Below are positions 17,793-28,135 of a stretch of 64,000 bases of DNA, piece after piece. Made by a program: the position numbers and the translations under genes. The stretch lies in the NCBI RefSeq assembly GCF_014647855.1, contig NZ_BMPZ01000008.1, forward strand, positions 62,001 through 126,000, in the 5' to 3' direction. The DNA comes from Shewanella gelidii (GTDB lineage Bacteria > Pseudomonadota > Gammaproteobacteria > Enterobacterales > Shewanellaceae). Under the pieces are notes generated by a model. It made no database searches. It saw nothing but the letters and a program-made list of their open reading frames with translations, and was not told the DNA's origin. Positions within the stretch are counted from its first letter, which is position 1. Each line of letters begins with the position of its first letter.

Positions 17793-18323
17793 CTAACCAG
17801 AGGGGAGCTGTCTAAGCCACAACTCGTAACGCTTGATCGTTACTCCGAGATCTGGATATTCAGAAACAAATTTAAATCCCAGCTTTTCTAACACATTGGC
17901 TGAGTTGGTGTTTTGCACAACTACTTCACCCAAAATTCTATCTAACGCCATGTGTTGCTTCGCATATTGAAGACAGGCTGTGCATGCTTCCGTTGCTAAG
18001 CCCTGCCCCCAGAACTCGGGGAGCATCCGATAACCAAGGTCGGTTGCTTGAATCCTGTCATCATTTTTGAATCCGCAAAAGCCTATCACTTTTCCGCTTT
18101 GTTTATGTTGTAACGCCCAACGAGCGTAACCATACTTTTTATACTCAGCTAACCAAATCGACTCAATGACACCTTTGGCATCTTCTCGGGTCTTTATCGC
18201 CCCCGCATCACCGGTATAACGTGTAACGTCTTCATTGATGCTAAATTCAAACACCGCCTCCAAGTCATCAAGATTAAATTCGCGAATAATGAGCCGTGAG
18301 GTTTCAATAATGACTTTGCTCAT
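17793..18323 (-). CDS. GNAT family N-acetyltransferase (RimJ/RimL type)
   Basis: 176 residues. The opening IIETSRLIIREFNLDDLEAV and the acetyl-CoA-binding motif A region (GYRMLPEFWGQGLATEACTA at about residues 96-115) define the Acetyltransf_3 subgroup, which acetylates protein N-termini or small amines. The C-terminal NSANVLEKLGF is also typical. The substrate is unknown. It lies 56 bases before the thioredoxin-fold gene on the same strand, in the downstream position, and may be cotranscribed with it. Confidence 0.88.
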   Translation of the reverse strand: MSKVIIETSRLIIREFNLDDLEAVFEFSINEDVTRYTGDAGAIKTREDAKGVIESIWLAEYKKYGYARWALQHKQSGKVIGFCGFKNDDRIQATDLGYRMLPEFWGQGLATEACTACLQYAKQHMALDRILGEVVVQNTNSANVLEKLGFKFVSEYPDLGVTIKRYELWLRQLPSG

Positions 18324-18379
18324 GTGTTCTCCATAGCTGATTTAGGCGGGCCGCCGTTCTTTAGGTTTTTGCGAACACA

Positions 18380-18868
18380 TCAATGCCATTGAACTTGAGC
18401 CAAAGGTTGCTCATTCTCCGCAATGATGGTTTTTACGATGGTATTATTGCCATCAATTAAAATCAACCGCGGCACACCTGCGTTAGCAAACTGAGCGTAG
18501 ATGCTTCTATCAGTGTCTGCGACCAATGGAAAGTTCAATTGGTATTCTGCAGCAAAATTTTTTAGTGACTCGACCGACTCTTCCCGACCAATACCGATTA
18601 TGTCAATATTCGTCTGGGTGGCGAGATGGCTCGCCATTATCGCCTTCATCGCACGCTGTGAGTCATGGCACCACGTTGCAAACAACACGAGCAACTTGTT
18701 GTTACTCGAGTCAGTTAGCACAATCTGTAGCCCTTGAATATCGCCAAACACCGTCATGGGCAAGGTCTGCCCAACCTCTACATAAGTCTTGTACTCCACT
18801 TTTTCCTGTCCGTGACAACTAAAAGCCGCCAGCCATAGCACAGTTGCAATAACGAAAAGTCGAATCAT
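18380..18868 (-). CDS. exported thioredoxin-fold (TlpA/redoxin-like) protein with a single active-site cysteine
   Basis: 162 residues with an N-terminal signal peptide (MIRLFVIATVLWLAAFSCHG). The fold is TlpA-like: LLVLFATWC at about residues 59-67, then ESLKNFAAEYQLNFPLVADTD, and the cis-Pro loop AGVPRLILID near 133. The usual CxxC is WCHDS here, so only the first cysteine remains. Such a protein could not act as a normal dithiol reductase; it may form mixed disulfides or serve as a peroxidase-like or binding protein. The signal peptide end is not a convincing lipobox. No cytochrome biogenesis genes are nearby. Confidence 0.78.
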   Translation of the reverse strand: MIRLFVIATVLWLAAFSCHGQEKVEYKTYVEVGQTLPMTVFGDIQGLQIVLTDSSNNKLLVLFATWCHDSQRAMKAIMASHLATQTNIDIIGIGREESVESLKNFAAEYQLNFPLVADTDRSIYAQFANAGVPRLILIDGNNTIVKTIIAENEQPLAQVQWH

Positions 18869-18974
18869 GATTTACGCCTTAATTTATTGAGCTGTAGTGA
18901 AGAATAAGAAAGGTCGTAGCGCGCCACAACCTCAGCAATAATTGCTCTTATGCAAGCTTTAATCGACTGCGATG

Positions 18975-20423
18975 CTAAGCCGTTCCACCAACGGTTAACT
19001 TGTCCAGTTTGAGTGTTGGCTGGCCAACGCCAACGGGTACACTTTGACCATCTTTACCACATACTCCCACACCATTGTCGAGCTTCATGTCATTACCAAC
19101 CATCGAGATTTGCGCCATAGACTCTGGACCGTTTCCAATCAGTGTCGCGCCTTTAATCGGCTGAGTAATTTCGCCATTTTCAATGAGGTAAGCTTCTGAG
19201 GCTGAAAACACAAATTTACCCGAAGTAATATCGACTTGGCCGCCGCCAAAATTGGGGGCATATATACCCTGTTTAACCGATGCAATGATCGCTTTCGGAT
19301 CGGAATCACCAGCCTTCATATAGGTATTGGTCATTCTAGGCATCGGCAAATGAGCATAGGACTCTCGACGTCCATTTCCAGTCGGCTCGTGTCCCATTAG
19401 ACGACTATTGAGTTTGTCCTGCATATAGCCTTTTAAAATACCATCTTCAATTAGCGTAGTGACTTGAGTTTGCGTCCCTTCATCATCAATACTTAATGAG
19501 CCGCGACGGTTTGCAATCGTGCCATCGTCCACGACAGTTACCAATTTCGATGCGACCTGCTGACCAATTTTTCCACTAAATGCACTGCTGCCTTTTCGGT
19601 TAAAGTCGCCTTCGAGCCCATGACCTACGGCTTCATGAAGGAGAACACCTGGCCATCCGGCTCCTAGTACAACGGGCATTTCACCTGCGGGGGCATCAAT
19701 CGCGGTTAAGTTAACCGAAGCTTGGCGTACAGCCTCTCGAGCATAGGCAAAACATAACGGTAAGCCTGCATCATCGCTATTCATGAATACCTGATAATCA
19801 TGGCGACCGCCACCGCCACTGCCACCTCGTTCACGTTTACCGTTTTCTTCCAAGATCACACTACAATTAAATCGAACAAGCGGTCGAATGTCTGCGGCTA
19901 AGGTGCCATCACTCGCAGCAACTAGAATCTCTTCATGGACACCAGACAGGCTAATCACGACCTGAATGATTCTAGAATCTAGGCTTCGTATATAGGCATC
20001 GGCCTGTTTCAGCAGTGCAATTTTCTTGGCCTCTTCCATCGCCGCGATAGGATCATCGGTGGTATAAAGGGGCTGTGTTTGCTGAGATGAAAATGCTTTT
20101 ACTTGACCCTGCTCACCGGCATTCGCAATACTTCTTGCTGCTTCAGTCGCAGAAGCCAAAGCCGACGGCGTGATTTCATCTGCATAAGCAAAGCCGGTTT
20201 TTTCTCCTGAAATCGCTCGAACCCCGACCCCACGCTCAATGTGGAAACTGCCTTCTTTAACAATGCCATCTTCGAGCACCCAGGATTCATGTCGGCTCCC
20301 TTGAAAATATAGGTCAGAGAAATCAACTTTATGCTGATGTATCACTCGTAAGTGCTGCTGCAGATCATCAAGGCTGAGCCCTTCTTGTAATAAATTTTGC
20401 GCGACCTGTGTTAAAAATGGCAT
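18975..20423 (-). CDS. tldD: metalloprotease TldD
   Basis: 482 residues from ATG 20423; the longer frame to 20453 is rejected because the shorter start aligns with E. coli TldD and follows an AGAGAGAG site. The N-terminal segment [16 protein letters not shown] and [18 protein letters not shown] are family hallmarks. The zinc motif HEAVGH at about 263-268 contains the HExxxH ligands used by TldD; TldE/PmbA lacks them. TldD with PmbA forms a cylinder-like heterodimeric protease. It follows the nitrilase gene after a 120-base gap. Confidence 0.95.
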   Translation of the reverse strand: MPFLTQVAQNLLQEGLSLDDLQQHLRVIHQHKVDFSDLYFQGSRHESWVLEDGIVKEGSFHIERGVGVRAISGEKTGFAYADEITPSALASATEAARSIANAGEQGQVKAFSSQQTQPLYTTDDPIAAMEEAKKIALLKQADAYIRSLDSRIIQVVISLSGVHEEILVAASDGTLAADIRPLVRFNCSVILEENGKRERGGSGGGGRHDYQVFMNSDDAGLPLCFAYAREAVRQASVNLTAIDAPAGEMPVVLGAGWPGVLLHEAVGHGLEGDFNRKGSSAFSGKIGQQVASKLVTVVDDGTIANRRGSLSIDDEGTQTQVTTLIEDGILKGYMQDKLNSRLMGHEPTGNGRRESYAHLPMPRMTNTYMKAGDSDPKAIIASVKQGIYAPNFGGGQVDITSGKFVFSASEAYLIENGEITQPIKGATLIGNGPESMAQISMVGNDMKLDNGVGVCGKDGQSVPVGVGQPTLKLDKLTVGGTA

Positions 20424-20543
20424 GAACTCTCTCTCTGTAACACCCATGATCATGGGATTAATTTAAAATTTCTAATGACACATGTTCACAACATGGTAAC
20501 TCAACCTTTGAGTTTTTTAGTTCTGCCTCGAGCAAAGTTCTAC

Positions 20544-21395
20544 TCAAAGCTTCTTGGTCTGAATTTGAGGCCGTGCAAATCGATTGTGCTGCATCACCGG
20601 CATGTTGGCACGAATTTCTTTTAATTGTGCTTTAGCTGCATTCACATCAAATTCATAATGGAGCCAGCCGATATTACGTTGTTGATTCGCCAATATGTTA
20701 CCCCAAGGATCGACCAACATACTATGGCCCCATGTTTCACGGCGGCTCTGATTATGCTGCCCCGATTGATTTGCAGCGATAACAAAGCACTGGGTTTCAA
20801 TCGCTCTCGCTTGCAGCAAAACTTGCCAATGCGCTGCGCCTGTTACCTGAGTAAATGCTGACGGCAAAACAATTATTTCAGCGCCAGCCATCCGTAGGGC
20901 TCTAAACAACTCGGGGAATCGAACATCATAGCAAATCGCAAAGCCCAATTTACCAAATGGCGTTTCTACCACACAAATTTCGTGACCTGGACAAAACGTA
21001 TCACTTTCTCGATAAGCTTTTGTATTATCTGACACATCGACATCGAACAGATGCATTTTGTCATAGTGACCAAGAGTTTCCCCTTGGTCATCAAACAGAT
21101 AGCAACGGCTATATGCTCTGCCGTCTTTGGCAAGAATGGGCAAAGTGCCTGCGACCAGATAGACTTGATATTGTTTGGCAAAATTCGCCATCGTTTGCTT
21201 TAAGTCACTGGTGCCACATGATTGTGCATATTGCAGCTGTTGGCTTTCATGGCCGCCAAATAGCAAGCAGCATTCCGGCAATACGACAAGCCTAGCACCT
21301 TGGGTTGGCTCAAGGCATCGCAACTGCGACTCAATAAATGCTAAGTTTGCAGCAACATCACGACCACTTTGGCACTGCAGAATACTGATATGCAC
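20544..21395 (-). CDS. carbon-nitrogen hydrolase (Nit family)
   Basis: 283 residues from a GTG at 21395, which has an excellent AAGGAG site five bases upstream; the open frame extends further to 21449 without such support. The nitrilase catalytic triad is visible: Glu41 (VVLPE), Lys113 (YDKMHLFD) and Cys155 (GFAICYDVRFPELFR). It is closest to the Nit1/Nit2-like omega-amidase and deaminated-glutathione amidase group, which repair damaged metabolites. Position between yhdP and tldD is conserved in Vibrio and Shewanella. The precise substrate is inferred only from the family. Confidence 0.9.
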   Translation of the reverse strand: MHISILQCQSGRDVAANLAFIESQLRCLEPTQGARLVVLPECCLLFGGHESQQLQYAQSCGTSDLKQTMANFAKQYQVYLVAGTLPILAKDGRAYSRCYLFDDQGETLGHYDKMHLFDVDVSDNTKAYRESDTFCPGHEICVVETPFGKLGFAICYDVRFPELFRALRMAGAEIIVLPSAFTQVTGAAHWQVLLQARAIETQCFVIAANQSGQHNQSRRETWGHSMLVDPWGNILANQQRNIGWLHYEFDVNAAKAQLKEIRANMPVMQHNRFARPQIQTKKL

Positions 21396-21476
21396 CGATA
21401 GGCTCCTTTTAACTCCGTCGCACAATAGAACGTACAAATGGTCTATCAATACGGCTTTAAACGATTGTCAGCTTAG

Positions 21477-24400
21477 CTATTTTTTAGACGATTTAGTAGG
21501 CACTTCTACGTTTGACGGTTTACTCGGTAATACCGACTCTGGAATTTCAATCTCTTTACTTTTTCGCTCTAGCTCTTCAAGCTTGGGATCATCCATGGTG
21601 CCTGTTAATCTAAAACGAATTTCAGATATCACTTCGATCACGGGCTCTAATACCTTCGTCAAAGCAAATGCCCCAAGCCCCATTGTCCAACCACTTGTAC
21701 TCAATAATACTACTGTGGGCACGCTTGATGCCAATTGCGGTACAAAACGAATATCATAGTTTAAGCTTTGCGTGGTTAAGTCCGTAAAACCCCTGACCTT
21801 CATATTGCCAGCAATCGCGTTAACTTCCGTATCGGTTGTTTTCACCACGCCTTGGTCAATCGATAAATTGCCACCAAACGAATTAAAATATAGCCCCTTG
21901 CCAAAGACATCACTGAAGTCTAATGAGAGCTTTCGTAGAAGAGAATCTAGGCTAAACAAAGAGAATATTCGAGCACCTTTGTCACTCACCTCAGTCAACA
22001 CACCTTTACCAAGCTCGAAGTTAACCTTGCCGTTTAATTTGTTGACGGCAAACGCATAGGGCGCATCTTGCCAGTTTAACTTCGCTTTGACCTCAAGCGG
22101 CGCATCTTTTATTCCTGCGTTGAGATCCAGCCGCTCCGATAAATAATCGAACTTGCTATTTTTGAGATTGAATTCAAACTCCGTCAAGTTCTCATTATGT
22201 TGATTTAACCAGCGTCCCTGTCCCTGTAGCTGAGTTTCAGGGGTCGTCAGCCTCAGCGTTTGGATCAGATAATCCTTACCATCAGGCCCTGCCTGTAGCA
22301 CTAACTGCCCTAGGTTAAACTGATCAACTTGAAACTCTTTTGCTTCTACGGCTAATGGTGGTAGGTGGCTCACCACTTCAGTGGCACCAATTTGGTGATC
22401 TTGGGGAATCGTCATATTGCTCGACAAATGCAGCTTATCTGCAACAATTTTTAATCCCTGCTCCCGCCAGCTCGGGTAAAAATCTACGTTACCAACAAAC
22501 TGCTCTGAAATCGCATCAAGCCGCCAAGTTGTGTCTCTTGGGTAAATATTGAGTTGTAACTTATCCAGTGTCTGACCAGCTATATCTAATTGAGAAATAT
22601 ACCCAGTCATTCCTTGTAATGGAGGAAATAGGTCTTGTTGCTTTGGGGTTATTGCAAGAGCGTCGTTGGAATTCAATGGAGTCCGTTGCGGACTGGTTTG
22701 CGTAGCAGACTGCGCTTGGTCAATAAACGCTTGGATAACATCCATCCATGGTAAAAGCTCAGTTTTCGGCATTGCAAGATGAATATAACCATCTTGTTTT
22801 TTCAAGGTATCGCCAAGCTTATATTGGCGTCCCAATAATAGGTCGTAATGCGCAAGCTGATTGCTTTGGTCAAAATTAAATCCACCCCAAAATTCAGCCA
22901 GTTTCCCATATTTAATTCCTAAAGAAGACTGCTTATTGTCACCGATAAGTTCCGCTCGCAAGAGCCGCCGCTCACCCACTCGTTTCGCAAAAGTTTGTGG
23001 TAGTTTTACATCTGCACCCATTAAATCTGACTCAACTTGAGCTTGAATTCGATATCCCGTATCGTCAAATATCATCGTCATCGCCCCGCTCAAATCTATG
23101 GTTCCAGCATAAAACGATTCAAGGGGGTTACTTAACTCTTGGGGCAATTCATCCAACTGCCAAGTGCTTTTCAGTTGAACGTTTAGCGCAAAATCCTGAT
23201 GAATCGCGCCAGTATCAAAAGTAATGCGTGTGGGTTGGTTAAACAGCTGAGCCTGTACATCTCGCCCACTCACCACATCATTCACAAAACTAACCGCACC
23301 ACTCACTTGCGCAAGATCGAGCCCCGGTTGTTGGATGAATACATTGTTTTTGTTTAAATGAACTTCGCCACGAATATCAGGCTCTTGCCCTGCAAAAAGG
23401 GGAATTGTTAAATCAAGATCGGCACTGACTTCACCGCGAACCTGAATGATCTCAAGAGTTTTCCCTACTGAGTCTGCAAGCTGAGACTGTTGCATCACTG
23501 TGGTTGCAGCGGGCCCAGTGGTATTGACATTGGCCTGAACTTTAACTTCTGTACGCTCACCGAGCTCTGGGATAAAGATGTGAGCGCCGGCAATCGGAAT
23601 ATCGACCAACGAGCCCTGATCAACCCACAGATCCATTCGCGCATTTTCAAACAAACCATACAGTTCAATATTCTCAACGGTTGGCCACTCGGGGTGAAAT
23701 TGGTACTCCGCATGATTTAACTGGAAGCCAGCTTGAAATACCCCTTGATGTTGACTGTAAGGATACTGGGGTAAGGCGCCATGCCATAAAACTTTGGCAT
23801 CGTTGGATTGCCCTGCGAACAATGCGCCATTTAGATAGTCGACTAAAGACTGCCCCATTGCTTTCACTGGGTAATATCGACCGGCATTGCCTGCATTTTT
23901 AACCTCGACGGCCGCAGCAAGTGCTAAGTGCAACTCCTCGTCAAATAAGATTCTCGTCGTCGCATTCAACGATAAATCCTCGTTGTTAAGCACAAGCTCG
24001 GTAATATCCAACGCAGCCTCTTCGCTATTGAACACCCCTTGAAATGGTTCACCTTCAAAAACCAATGGCGCATCAAAGGCACCATTAAAGTCAATTGAGT
24101 AGCTTTGTTTTGGTGCATGAATCAATAACAACTCTTTGACCCATGTAAGAGACAAGTCTACGGGCTTGCTCCCCGGTATAGGACCACTCGGTAACCAAGT
24201 GAGTTGCTGCAGCTCTGTAGCTGCACGACTACCGTGTTCATCTTCTACAAATTGGATAGGGCCAACGAGCCCAGTCGGCTCCATCGCTTGCCAAAGCTCT
24301 AAGTGCTCAAGTTCAACACCAGGCACGAGCGGGAGCAAGGGTAGCAAAAGATAAGGGTCAAACTGGCTCACGTACCCCTGCGTGCGTAGGTTTTGCTTAT

Positions 24401-25415
24401 TAAAGCCAAAAGCCAACGCAGGCCAATACTCTCCATTGGTTGCTACCTGCAAATCTTGGCTGGTCACCTGCCAACCGATGTCTGTGGGTACCCAATGGAT
24501 CTCTCCAGAATCGATGGCAAATTTTTGAGGCTCGCTGTTGAGGTCCCATTGCAACCAACTGGGTTCAAATTGCACCACGCCAGATTTAAATCGACTTTGC
24601 TCAATCCCAAACCAAGCTTGCAGGTTGACAACGCCTTCTAAAGGTAAGCTTTCTTGAGGCGCATAAGGGTTGGGCTGTCGAGAGGCCCAAGCGCCAATAT
24701 CGAGAGATTGCGCTTGTAAATAAAGCTGCCCTGCTAGGGTTTGAACCTGATGACCATCTCCTTCAAGATCAATTCGAAGAGTGAGTCGCTCATCGGCAGT
24801 CGCTTGATGATCTAAATAAACAAACCCTTTCCCTTGATGCTGCTCACCATGATTAAGCCATTTGAGATCGGTGATATGAATAGGCCGATAATTTTGGGTT
24901 TGGCTAAGCAGTTGAATATCAACTTCAGAGATCGAATATCGACTTAACTGCTCTAGAAGCAAGCTATAAAGCCAGTCAATATTGCCTTCCTCAGTCACGG
25001 CTTGAGAGTGCTGCGCAGCCAAGCGAACTCTATCGACATCGACCGCAATATTGGCATCAGTGAACGTTACATTCTCGACTTGGGGACTTAAAGATAGTAC
25101 CGACTCCCAAAAGTCCAACTTGATATGGACTTGCTTAATCATCAGGGTAATCGGTAGGTTTTGCTGAGGAGGGAGGACGAGCTCATCAATCGTTACGGCA
25201 GGACCAAATGCTTGCCATTGAGCCGATATTTTACCGACTTGAACTTCGACTTGATATTGGTCTTCGACATACTGAACGAGCTCTTGACGCACCTCATCCA
25301 ACTGTGGCAATAGCCCTCGAATCAAGCTGACAACCAGTGCAAAAACCACAAGTATGACAGCAAGAGATTGCCAGCATAAAAAGCTGAATCGCCGAGGACA
25401 AAAGAGCCGTCGCAC
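21477..25415 (-). CDS. yhdP: YhdP family AsmA-like phospholipid transport protein
   Basis: 1312 residues. One N-terminal membrane helix (about residues 14-32, WQSLAVILVVFALVVSLI), then a very long periplasmic region of beta-strand repeats, and a C-terminal AsmA-like/DUF3971-TIGR02099 part (SLDSLLRKLSLDFSDVFGKG, then LNYDIRFVPQLASSVPTVV). YhdP, TamB and YdbH form bridge-like proteins that carry phospholipids to the outer membrane. The start codon overlaps the end of rng by one base, so translation is coupled, in the conserved mreBCD-maf-rng-yhdP order. Confidence 0.92.
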   Translation of the reverse strand: MRRLFCPRRFSFLCWQSLAVILVVFALVVSLIRGLLPQLDEVRQELVQYVEDQYQVEVQVGKISAQWQAFGPAVTIDELVLPPQQNLPITLMIKQVHIKLDFWESVLSLSPQVENVTFTDANIAVDVDRVRLAAQHSQAVTEEGNIDWLYSLLLEQLSRYSISEVDIQLLSQTQNYRPIHITDLKWLNHGEQHQGKGFVYLDHQATADERLTLRIDLEGDGHQVQTLAGQLYLQAQSLDIGAWASRQPNPYAPQESLPLEGVVNLQAWFGIEQSRFKSGVVQFEPSWLQWDLNSEPQKFAIDSGEIHWVPTDIGWQVTSQDLQVATNGEYWPALAFGFNKQNLRTQGYVSQFDPYLLLPLLPLVPGVELEHLELWQAMEPTGLVGPIQFVEDEHGSRAATELQQLTWLPSGPIPGSKPVDLSLTWVKELLLIHAPKQSYSIDFNGAFDAPLVFEGEPFQGVFNSEEAALDITELVLNNEDLSLNATTRILFDEELHLALAAAVEVKNAGNAGRYYPVKAMGQSLVDYLNGALFAGQSNDAKVLWHGALPQYPYSQHQGVFQAGFQLNHAEYQFHPEWPTVENIELYGLFENARMDLWVDQGSLVDIPIAGAHIFIPELGERTEVKVQANVNTTGPAATTVMQQSQLADSVGKTLEIIQVRGEVSADLDLTIPLFAGQEPDIRGEVHLNKNNVFIQQPGLDLAQVSGAVSFVNDVVSGRDVQAQLFNQPTRITFDTGAIHQDFALNVQLKSTWQLDELPQELSNPLESFYAGTIDLSGAMTMIFDDTGYRIQAQVESDLMGADVKLPQTFAKRVGERRLLRAELIGDNKQSSLGIKYGKLAEFWGGFNFDQSNQLAHYDLLLGRQYKLGDTLKKQDGYIHLAMPKTELLPWMDVIQAFIDQAQSATQTSPQRTPLNSNDALAITPKQQDLFPPLQGMTGYISQLDIAGQTLDKLQLNIYPRDTTWRLDAISEQFVGNVDFYPSWREQGLKIVADKLHLSSNMTIPQDHQIGATEVVSHLPPLAVEAKEFQVDQFNLGQLVLQAGPDGKDYLIQTLRLTTPETQLQGQGRWLNQHNENLTEFEFNLKNSKFDYLSERLDLNAGIKDAPLEVKAKLNWQDAPYAFAVNKLNGKVNFELGKGVLTEVSDKGARIFSLFSLDSLLRKLSLDFSDVFGKGLYFNSFGGNLSIDQGVVKTTDTEVNAIAGNMKVRGFTDLTTQSLNYDIRFVPQLASSVPTVVLLSTSGWTMGLGAFALTKVLEPVIEVISEIRFRLTGTMDDPKLEELERKSKEIEIPESVLPSKPSNVEVPTKSSKK

Positions 25416-26935
25416 TACACCATTACCACATCATATCGGTTTTGGGCGTGCATAGGTTCATTTTGTAAACGAATACGCTTGCCAATGTACACCTCGAGTT
25501 CTGCAACCCAATGGCCATCATCACCGCTGAGACTCTCATAAACCGCGGGCGAGCAATAAACTAAAAATTCATCCGCATCATAAGCCCGATTTAAGCGGAT
25601 AATTTCACGAAATATTTCATAAGAAACTGTCTCAACAGTTTTCATCGTACCTGTGCCTTTACATGCTGGGCACTCACCGCAAAGCACATGTTCAAGGCTC
25701 TCACGGGTTCGTTTTCGAGTCATTTCCACTAATCCCAGACCTGAAAAGCCGCTGATATTGGTTTTCACTTTGTCGTGGGATAATGCTGAGGTCAGGCTAT
25801 TCAACACTCGCGTTTGATGCTCTTCGTTTAGCATGTCGATGAAATCAATAATAATGATACCACCCAAGTTTCTTAACCTTAATTGGCGAGCGATAGCCTG
25901 AGTTGCTTCAAGGTTGGTATTAAAAATGGTCTCTTCAAGGTTACGGTGACCAACAAAAGCCCCCGTATTAATATCAACCGTGGTCATAGCCTCCGTTTGA
26001 TCAATAATCAAGTATCCGCCAGATTTAAGCTCTACTTTACGACCGAGAGCTTTTTGAATTTCCCCTTCTACACCATACAACTCGAAAATCGGTGCCGGCC
26101 CAGAGTAGTGCTCAATTTTTTCGGCAATCTCTGGCATAAACTCTTGTGCAAACTCAGTTAACTCAGTATAGGTTTGTCCTGAATCGACTTGGATCCGATC
26201 AAGCTCAGCGCCCACAAAATCTCGAACGGTTCTCACGGGGAGTGCCAAGTCTTGATAAAGCAAAGCTACGCCGCGACGCTTACGCCGCTCCGACACTTTC
26301 GCCCAAACTCGGCGCAGAAATGCAGCATCTTGCGCAAACTCAGACTCACCCACCCCCTCGGCCGCAGTACGAATAATAAAACCACCGTCGTCATCGACAA
26401 ATGGTTCAGTAATTTTCTTTAAACGACCCCTTTCTTCCTCAGACTCAATTCGCTGAGAAACACCAATATGGCTCGAACCGGGCATGAATACTAGGTAGCG
26501 AGACGGGAGCGTAATATCTGTTGTTAAACGTGCGCCTTTGGTTCCAATCGGGTCTTTCACCACCTGAACCATAATGTCTTGACCTTGACGCACAAGCTCA
26601 GCGATATCTCGAACAACAAAGTTGCCCTTTTCAATATCAGCAACACACTCCGTATGCGGCACAATATCCGATGCATGTAAAAAAGCGGCTTTATCAAAAC
26701 CGATATCAACAAATGCGGCCTGCATACCTGGCAATACGCGACTAATTTTGCCTTTATAAATATTACCGACTAAGCCGCGTTTCATCCGCCTTTCAACATG
26801 CACTTCCTGCAACATTCCATGTTCAACAAGCGCCACTCGAGCTTCAGTCGGCGTGACATTAATCAGTAACTCGGAGCCAATTTTGCCCTGAGCTTTTGTA
26901 TTTGCCGGATAATTGCTATTCACCATATACCCCAT
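25415..26935 (-). CDS. rng: ribonuclease G
   Basis: 506 residues as called, with an alternative Met four codons in; E. coli RNase G has 489. It opens with ELLINVTPTEARVALVEHG, followed by the S1 domain (GNIYKGKISRVLPGMQAAFVD) at about 55-75, and the RNase E/G catalytic domain with metal-binding Asp residues in IIIIDFIDMLNEEHQ and the zinc-link CGECPACKG near residue 420. It processes the 16S rRNA 5' end and degrades certain mRNAs. It sits between maf and yhdP. A gap of 127 bases separates it from maf. Confidence 0.96.
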   Translation of the reverse strand: MGYMVNSNYPANTKAQGKIGSELLINVTPTEARVALVEHGMLQEVHVERRMKRGLVGNIYKGKISRVLPGMQAAFVDIGFDKAAFLHASDIVPHTECVADIEKGNFVVRDIAELVRQGQDIMVQVVKDPIGTKGARLTTDITLPSRYLVFMPGSSHIGVSQRIESEEERGRLKKITEPFVDDDGGFIIRTAAEGVGESEFAQDAAFLRRVWAKVSERRKRRGVALLYQDLALPVRTVRDFVGAELDRIQVDSGQTYTELTEFAQEFMPEIAEKIEHYSGPAPIFELYGVEGEIQKALGRKVELKSGGYLIIDQTEAMTTVDINTGAFVGHRNLEETIFNTNLEATQAIARQLRLRNLGGIIIIDFIDMLNEEHQTRVLNSLTSALSHDKVKTNISGFSGLGLVEMTRKRTRESLEHVLCGECPACKGTGTMKTVETVSYEIFREIIRLNRAYDADEFLVYCSPAVYESLSGDDGHWVAELEVYIGKRIRLQNEPMHAQNRYDVVMV

Positions 26936-27062
26936 TTTGGGAATTATTTGTCACAGGTTGTTACCTATATGACCTTAAAATTGAAGAAGAATTTCATCGA
27001 TTTTGCAAATTATTGCCGTGAAAGCGTAATAAAACCCAAAACGCTGGAAAGATAATTAATCT

Positions 27063-27644
27063 CTAAATCACAGACATTGCTTGTAAAAGCTGTCGAGTTT
27101 CAACCATAGGCAAGCCAACAACCGCCGAGTAGCTACCGTTAATGCTCGCCACAAAACTCCCGCCAATCGCTTGAATACCATAAGCTCCAGCTTTATCCAT
27201 CGGTTCCTGCGTCTCTATATAAGCGAGGATATCTTCCATGTTCAATTGGCAAAACGTTACAGCGGTAGAAACGACTTTTGACACAGTTTCACTGCCATTG
27301 GTGATCGCCACAGCGGTCATCACTTGATGAGTTTGTCCCGAGAGCGCTTGCAATGTTTTGACTGCATCAGCTTTATCCACTGGCTTGCCTAAAATTTTGC
27401 CATCAAGAACAACAATGGTATCAGAGCCGATCACTCGAGGGGCTTCAAGGTGGTGGCACAATGCAAAACCCGCCTGTGCTTTTTCTTTGGCAAGGCGTAA
27501 AACAAAGTCAGCAGCAGCTTCACCTTGATAGGTTTCGTCAATATCAGGCGTTACAATTTCAAATTCAAAATCGCGCTGTAATTGACCAATCTCAGTGAGA
27601 ATTTGCTGGCGGCGAGGTGAACCTGAGGCAAGAACTAGCGTCAT
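27063..27644 (-). CDS. maf: Maf-like nucleoside triphosphate pyrophosphatase (YhdE type)
   Basis: 193 residues from ATG 27644; the longer frame reading back into mreD is not used. The signature [14 protein letters not shown] is at the N-terminus and the [15 protein letters not shown] segment at about residue 75. The YhdE subgroup hydrolyses dTTP/UTP and modified pyrimidine nucleotides, acting as a house-cleaning enzyme. The start lies two bases beyond the stop of mreD, so it belongs to the mreBCD operon, as in E. coli. Confidence 0.93.
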   Translation of the reverse strand: MTLVLASGSPRRQQILTEIGQLQRDFEFEIVTPDIDETYQGEAAADFVLRLAKEKAQAGFALCHHLEAPRVIGSDTIVVLDGKILGKPVDKADAVKTLQALSGQTHQVMTAVAITNGSETVSKVVSTAVTFCQLNMEDILAYIETQEPMDKAGAYGIQAIGGSFVASINGSYSAVVGLPMVETRQLLQAMSVI

Positions 27645-27646
27645 CG

Positions 27647-28135
27647 TTAGCGAACCTTGTAATGACGTCTGATTCGGCGCAGGAACCAAAACGCCCATGG
27701 CCAGATAATCAGACTTGAAAGAGAAGGCAGAATGATAGAGAGGCTAAATTCGGCTTCTATGGCGACAAATTCCACCCAAAAGACGACTAAATGATACATC
27801 CCTACCAAGCAAGCAACGAGCAGAGACTGTTGCCACATCGGAAAGTTACGTAAGCGCTGGAAGTGCAAAACCACCACATAAATGACTAGCGACATGGCCA
27901 AAGCACGAATGCCTAAAGTCGCACCCAATAGCACATCCAACATCACCCCGAGGAGCCAAGCGGTGAGAATATTGTAGCGATGGGGTAATGCCATTGCCCA
28001 ATAAATCATCACAAGTAATAGCCAATCTGGCCGAGCATGCTCCACAAGCTCTGGCAAAGGCATAATTTGGAACAACAAACCAACAAATATTGTAAACCAA
28101 ACAACCAAGCGGCCATTGGCAACATGAATACTCAT
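27647..28135 (-). CDS. mreD: rod shape-determining protein MreD
   Basis: 162 residues, very hydrophobic, with about five membrane helices and the family motif [32 protein letters not shown] in its first half. It is part of the inner-membrane elongasome with MreB, MreC, RodZ and PBP2. The start overlaps the mreC stop as ATGA. Confidence 0.94.
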   Translation of the reverse strand: MSIHVANGRLVVWFTIFVGLLFQIMPLPELVEHARPDWLLLVMIYWAMALPHRYNILTAWLLGVMLDVLLGATLGIRALAMSLVIYVVVLHFQRLRNFPMWQQSLLVACLVGMYHLVVFWVEFVAIEAEFSLSIILPSLSSLIIWPWAFWFLRRIRRHYKVR

